Positions 62,063 through 64,000 of a stretch of 64,000 nucleotides of DNA are shown one piece after another. The DNA is taken from the NCBI RefSeq assembly GCF_017308015.1, contig NZ_JAFKFW010000004.1:124001-188000 (forward strand). Direction: 5' to 3'. This DNA comes from Allobosea sp. Its GTDB lineage: Bacteria > Pseudomonadota > Alphaproteobacteria > Rhizobiales > Beijerinckiaceae. Below the pieces are notes generated by a model. That model had not been told where the DNA came from. It was given only the letters and a program-made list of their open reading frames with translations, and made no database searches. The first letter of the stretch is position 1, and every line of letters begins with the position of its first letter. Both the position numbers and the translations under genes were made by a program.

Positions 62063-63078
62063 GTGGCTTCCTCGGGAGATGGGTGAGAGTTGAAAGGGGA
62101 GGCCGAACGGCCCGAGATCTCGTCGCTCAAGCTTGCGATATTGGCGCCGATCGCCGTCCAGCGCCGGGTCAGCAGCGAGGCGGACCAGGTGGCGACGTGC
62201 GGCGTCATGATGACGTTGGGCAGCTCATGAAAGGCTAGGCCGGAAGGGCGAGGATGCGGCGCATCGGGCGTCGGATAGTGCCACCAGACATCGAGAATGG
62301 CGCCGGCGATCCTACGGGTCTTCAGAGCATCGAAGAGATCGGACTCCACCGTGATGGCCGCGCGCGCGGTGTTGATCAGGACCGCATCCGGTTTCATGTG
62401 CGCCAGAGCCGTTCGATCGATCAGGCCCTGCGTCTGGGGCGTCAGTGGGCATGCGAGCAGAAGAAAATCGCTTCTCGCCAGGAGCACGGGAAGCTCATCC
62501 GGCAGGAAGCTGGCATCCAGCTCGGCAGAAAGGGCGCGCCGCTTGCGGTTGAGTGTCTCGACCACCATGCCGAAAGCCTTGGCGCGCTTGGCCACCGCGG
62601 TGCCGATCGTACCCATGCCGATGATGGAGAGCGTGCGCCCTTGCAGTTCCGGTCGAAGGGGCGCCCGGGCAGCCGATCCATGTGCCCAGCGCCCGGTACG
62701 AAACGCCTGGTTCATGGAGCCGATGCCGACGCACCATTCCAGCATCGCCGCCATCACGAACTCGCTCGCGCCGGTTCCGTGCTCATGGAGCGTTCTGACG
62801 CGACAGCCCGGGGGCAGGCGACTTCGGTCGATCAGATCGGCGCCGGCCGCCGGCACTTGCAGCAGTTTCAACCTGGGGGCGGGAGGGTGGGAGGCGTCGA
62901 GGCACCGTGTCACCAGGACATCGGCCTCGGCATAGGCGGGAGCCACTGTTTCGTAGGAAGCGTCCGAGGGAAACTCCCGTATCTCGGCCGGTACGGACAG
63001 ATGGCTGCGCAGGATGCGAGCGGTTTCGGCGGGGTCGTGGTCGGACAGGCGCGCGACGTTGTGGATGACGACCTTCAT
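62059..63078 (-). CDS. D-isomer-specific 2-hydroxyacid dehydrogenase
   Basis: 339 residues. The NAD-binding motif SIIGMGTIGTAVAKRAKAFG lies at about residues 150-169. Catalytic arginine is in LINTARAAITVESD (about 237), where the usual R-G is R-A. The acid position reads ILDVWWHYP, a W-W variant in place of the usual V-F-x-x-E, and the histidine is in IMTPHVATWSAS. The W-W-H-Y-P pattern is found in a subgroup close to phosphonate or formate dehydrogenase-like sequences. Start at the ATG 63076-63078; an adjacent TTG is an alternative. Confidence 0.88.
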   Translation of the reverse strand: MKVVIHNVARLSDHDPAETARILRSHLSVPAEIREFPSDASYETVAPAYAEADVLVTRCLDASHPPAPRLKLLQVPAAGADLIDRSRLPPGCRVRTLHEHGTGASEFVMAAMLEWCVGIGSMNQAFRTGRWAHGSAARAPLRPELQGRTLSIIGMGTIGTAVAKRAKAFGMVVETLNRKRRALSAELDASFLPDELPVLLARSDFLLLACPLTPQTQGLIDRTALAHMKPDAVLINTARAAITVESDLFDALKTRRIAGAILDVWWHYPTPDAPHPRPSGLAFHELPNVIMTPHVATWSASLLTRRWTAIGANIASLSDEISGRSASPFNSHPSPEEAT

Positions 63079-63207
63079 CAAGCTTCGGGGCGCTCGCCAA
63101 TGCTTGATCCATCGATGGTGCCAGAACCCGGCGGCGCTGGGCGGCGCCTCGAAATGCGGTTGACACTCATCGCAATTCTCGTAACCTCTACGGACTACGA
63201 CTGTTTC

Positions 63208-63222
63208 TATCGCATTTCGATG
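63208..63222. promoter_or_regulatory. Operator palindrome, copy 2 (degenerate)
   Basis: TATCGCATTTCGATG, preceded by GTTTC, matches the palindrome at 61562-61576 at most positions, with the same upstream TTTC. It lies 13 bases before the plus-strand binding-protein start and about 130 bases from the divergent dehydrogenase start, so it could control both. Confidence 0.5.
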
Positions 63223-63235
63223 ATTGGATCAAGCC

Positions 63236-64000
63236 ATGTCGTACTCTCGTTTCGATGAATCAAGACGCCGCTTCCTCCTTAATGCCGGTACAGGAGCGGC
63301 CTCCCTCGCCCTCGCGCCGCTGGCCGGTTCGCGTGCTTTCGCGAACGAGCGGCTGACCGTTGCGGACGCGGGTGGTGAAATCACCCGAGCCAACGACCAG
63401 ACTCTCTACGAGCCCTTCCGGAAGGAAAGCGGCGTGGCGGTGACCGTGATCGCCCGCGAGCATGAGCCGATCAGCCAGGTGAAGGCTCTTGTGGAATCGA
63501 AGTCCTACATCTGGGACGTGGTTGCGCTGACGGCGCAGCAGGCCATGACCCTGGATGCCGAGAACCTTCTTGATCCGCTGGATTGGAACGATCCTCACAT
63601 GCAGGAGCTCATTCCGGCGGCCAAGCGGCCCAATTGGATGGCGCACTCCACCTATGCCGCGGTACTTGGCTACAATAAAACGAAGTTTGGCACGCAGGGG
63701 CCCCAATCCTGGGCCGATTTCTGGAACGTTGAAAAGTTTCCGGGGCGCCGCAGCCTGCGCAAGCATCCGATCGAGACGCTCGAGATGGCGCTGATGGCCG
63801 ATGGCGTGCCGCTCGACAAGATCTATCCCATCGACATGGACCGGGCATTCGCCAGCCTGGACAAGATCAAGCCGCATATCCACGTCTGGTGGACGGGTGG
63901 CGCGCAATCGACGCAGTTGCTGCAGAGCGGCGAGGTCGACATGATTCCTATCTGGAGCGCGCGCCTGCAGACCATCATCGATGGCGGCGCTGCGGCGGTC
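63236..64000 (+). CDS. Polyamine/iron-type ABC binding protein, N-terminal part (cut by window edge)
   Basis: 255 codons are inside the window and the frame is open to the last base. The N-terminus MSYSRFDESRRRFLLNAG is a twin-arginine signal (S-R-R-R-F-L-L), followed by a hydrophobic stretch and likely cleavage after SRAFA near residue 37. The mature part follows the same plan as the binding protein at 42802: LTVADAGGEITRANDQ, SYIWDVVALTAQQAM, SWADFWNVEKFPGRRSLRKH and LEMALMADGVPLDKIYPID. It probably heads another importer to the right of the window and shares an operator with the CoA-ligase operon. Confidence 0.92.
   Translation, partial: MSYSRFDESRRRFLLNAGTGAASLALAPLAGSRAFANERLTVADAGGEITRANDQTLYEPFRKESGVAVTVIAREHEPISQVKALVESKSYIWDVVALTAQQAMTLDAENLLDPLDWNDPHMQELIPAAKRPNWMAHSTYAAVLGYNKTKFGTQGPQSWADFWNVEKFPGRRSLRKHPIETLEMALMADGVPLDKIYPIDMDRAFASLDKIKPHIHVWWTGGAQSTQLLQSGEVDMIPIWSARLQTIIDGGAAAV

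Overview
The window looks like chromosome of a high-GC alphaproteobacterium of the Hyphomicrobiales (Bosea/Bradyrhizobium-type). This is inferred from the very GC-rich third positions, the large number of ABC importers paired with amidohydrolases, the CaiB/enoyl-CoA hydratase/LivFGHMK style of catabolic operon, and the frequent ATGA start/stop overlaps. Nearly everything is catabolic or transport-related. I found no rRNA, tRNA, CRISPR array, phage gene or intact insertion sequence.

0-18 kb (almost all minus strand): one long presumed operon read from about 12.0 kb to the left edge. It encodes a beta-propeller protein, a polar amino acid ABC importer (binding protein, two permeases, ATPase), an M81 (MlrC-like) peptidase, an M20D aminoacylase-type hydrolase, an M20 carboxypeptidase-type hydrolase, gamma-glutamyltransferase, L-serine dehydratase and the start of a threonine aldolase. 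A divergent LysR regulator lies at 12.2 kb. A second minus-strand unit (13.2-18.1 kb) encodes an oligopeptide-type binding protein, two permeases and an S41-like protease, but no ATPases. A nearly identical, unusually AT-rich element of about 47 bp lies upstream of both units, suggesting one regulon for scavenging peptides or N-acyl/gamma-glutamyl amino acids.

18.8-34.9 kb (minus strand, with a divergent GntR at 34.2 kb): M29/NicX-like metalloenzyme, enoyl-CoA hydratase, CaiB CoA-transferase, a complete Liv-type ABC importer, amidase-signature hydrolase, hot-dog thioesterase, an APH-fold kinase, a class III PLP enzyme and a YdiJ-like FAD/Fe-S dehydrogenase. The kinase plus class III PLP pair resembles hydroxylysine (or phosphoethanolamine) kinase plus phospho-lyase, and YdiJ oxidises D-2-hydroxyglutarate in known lysine catabolism. 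Together they could degrade an amide or conjugate of a hydroxylated amino acid.

35-41 kb: a patchy accessory segment bounded by two decayed IS5-family transposase relics (35.1 and 40.2 kb). It carries a D-2-hydroxyacid dehydrogenase, RidA, a class I aminotransferase, a broken TPP-enzyme gene and a GntR regulator. At 40.4-41.2 kb is a regulator that joins a MerR HTH, an XRE HTH and a cupin in one chain.

41.7-58.4 kb (plus strand): a polyamine/iron-type ABC importer, an AbgB-like M20 amidohydrolase, a guanidine-modifying (arginine deiminase/DDAH superfamily) hydrolase, a TPP 2-oxoacid decarboxylase-like enzyme, a carbamoylase-family amidase, a LysR regulator, a GABA aminotransferase, a succinate-semialdehyde dehydrogenase, a second carbamoylase-family amidase and another aldehyde dehydrogenase. 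In order these could form a ureido version of the arginine-transaminase route: guanidino to ureido compound, decarboxylation, aldehyde oxidation, removal of the carbamoyl group to give GABA, then succinate. That is the most interesting candidate pathway in the window.

58.8-64 kb: an acyl-CoA/AMP ligase, an unrecognised 354-residue protein, a PaaI-type thioesterase and a D-2-hydroxyacid dehydrogenase on the minus strand, and the start of a Tat-exported spermidine/iron-type binding protein on the plus strand. A TATCGCA-T-TGCGATA palindrome and a degenerate copy sit in front of the two units.
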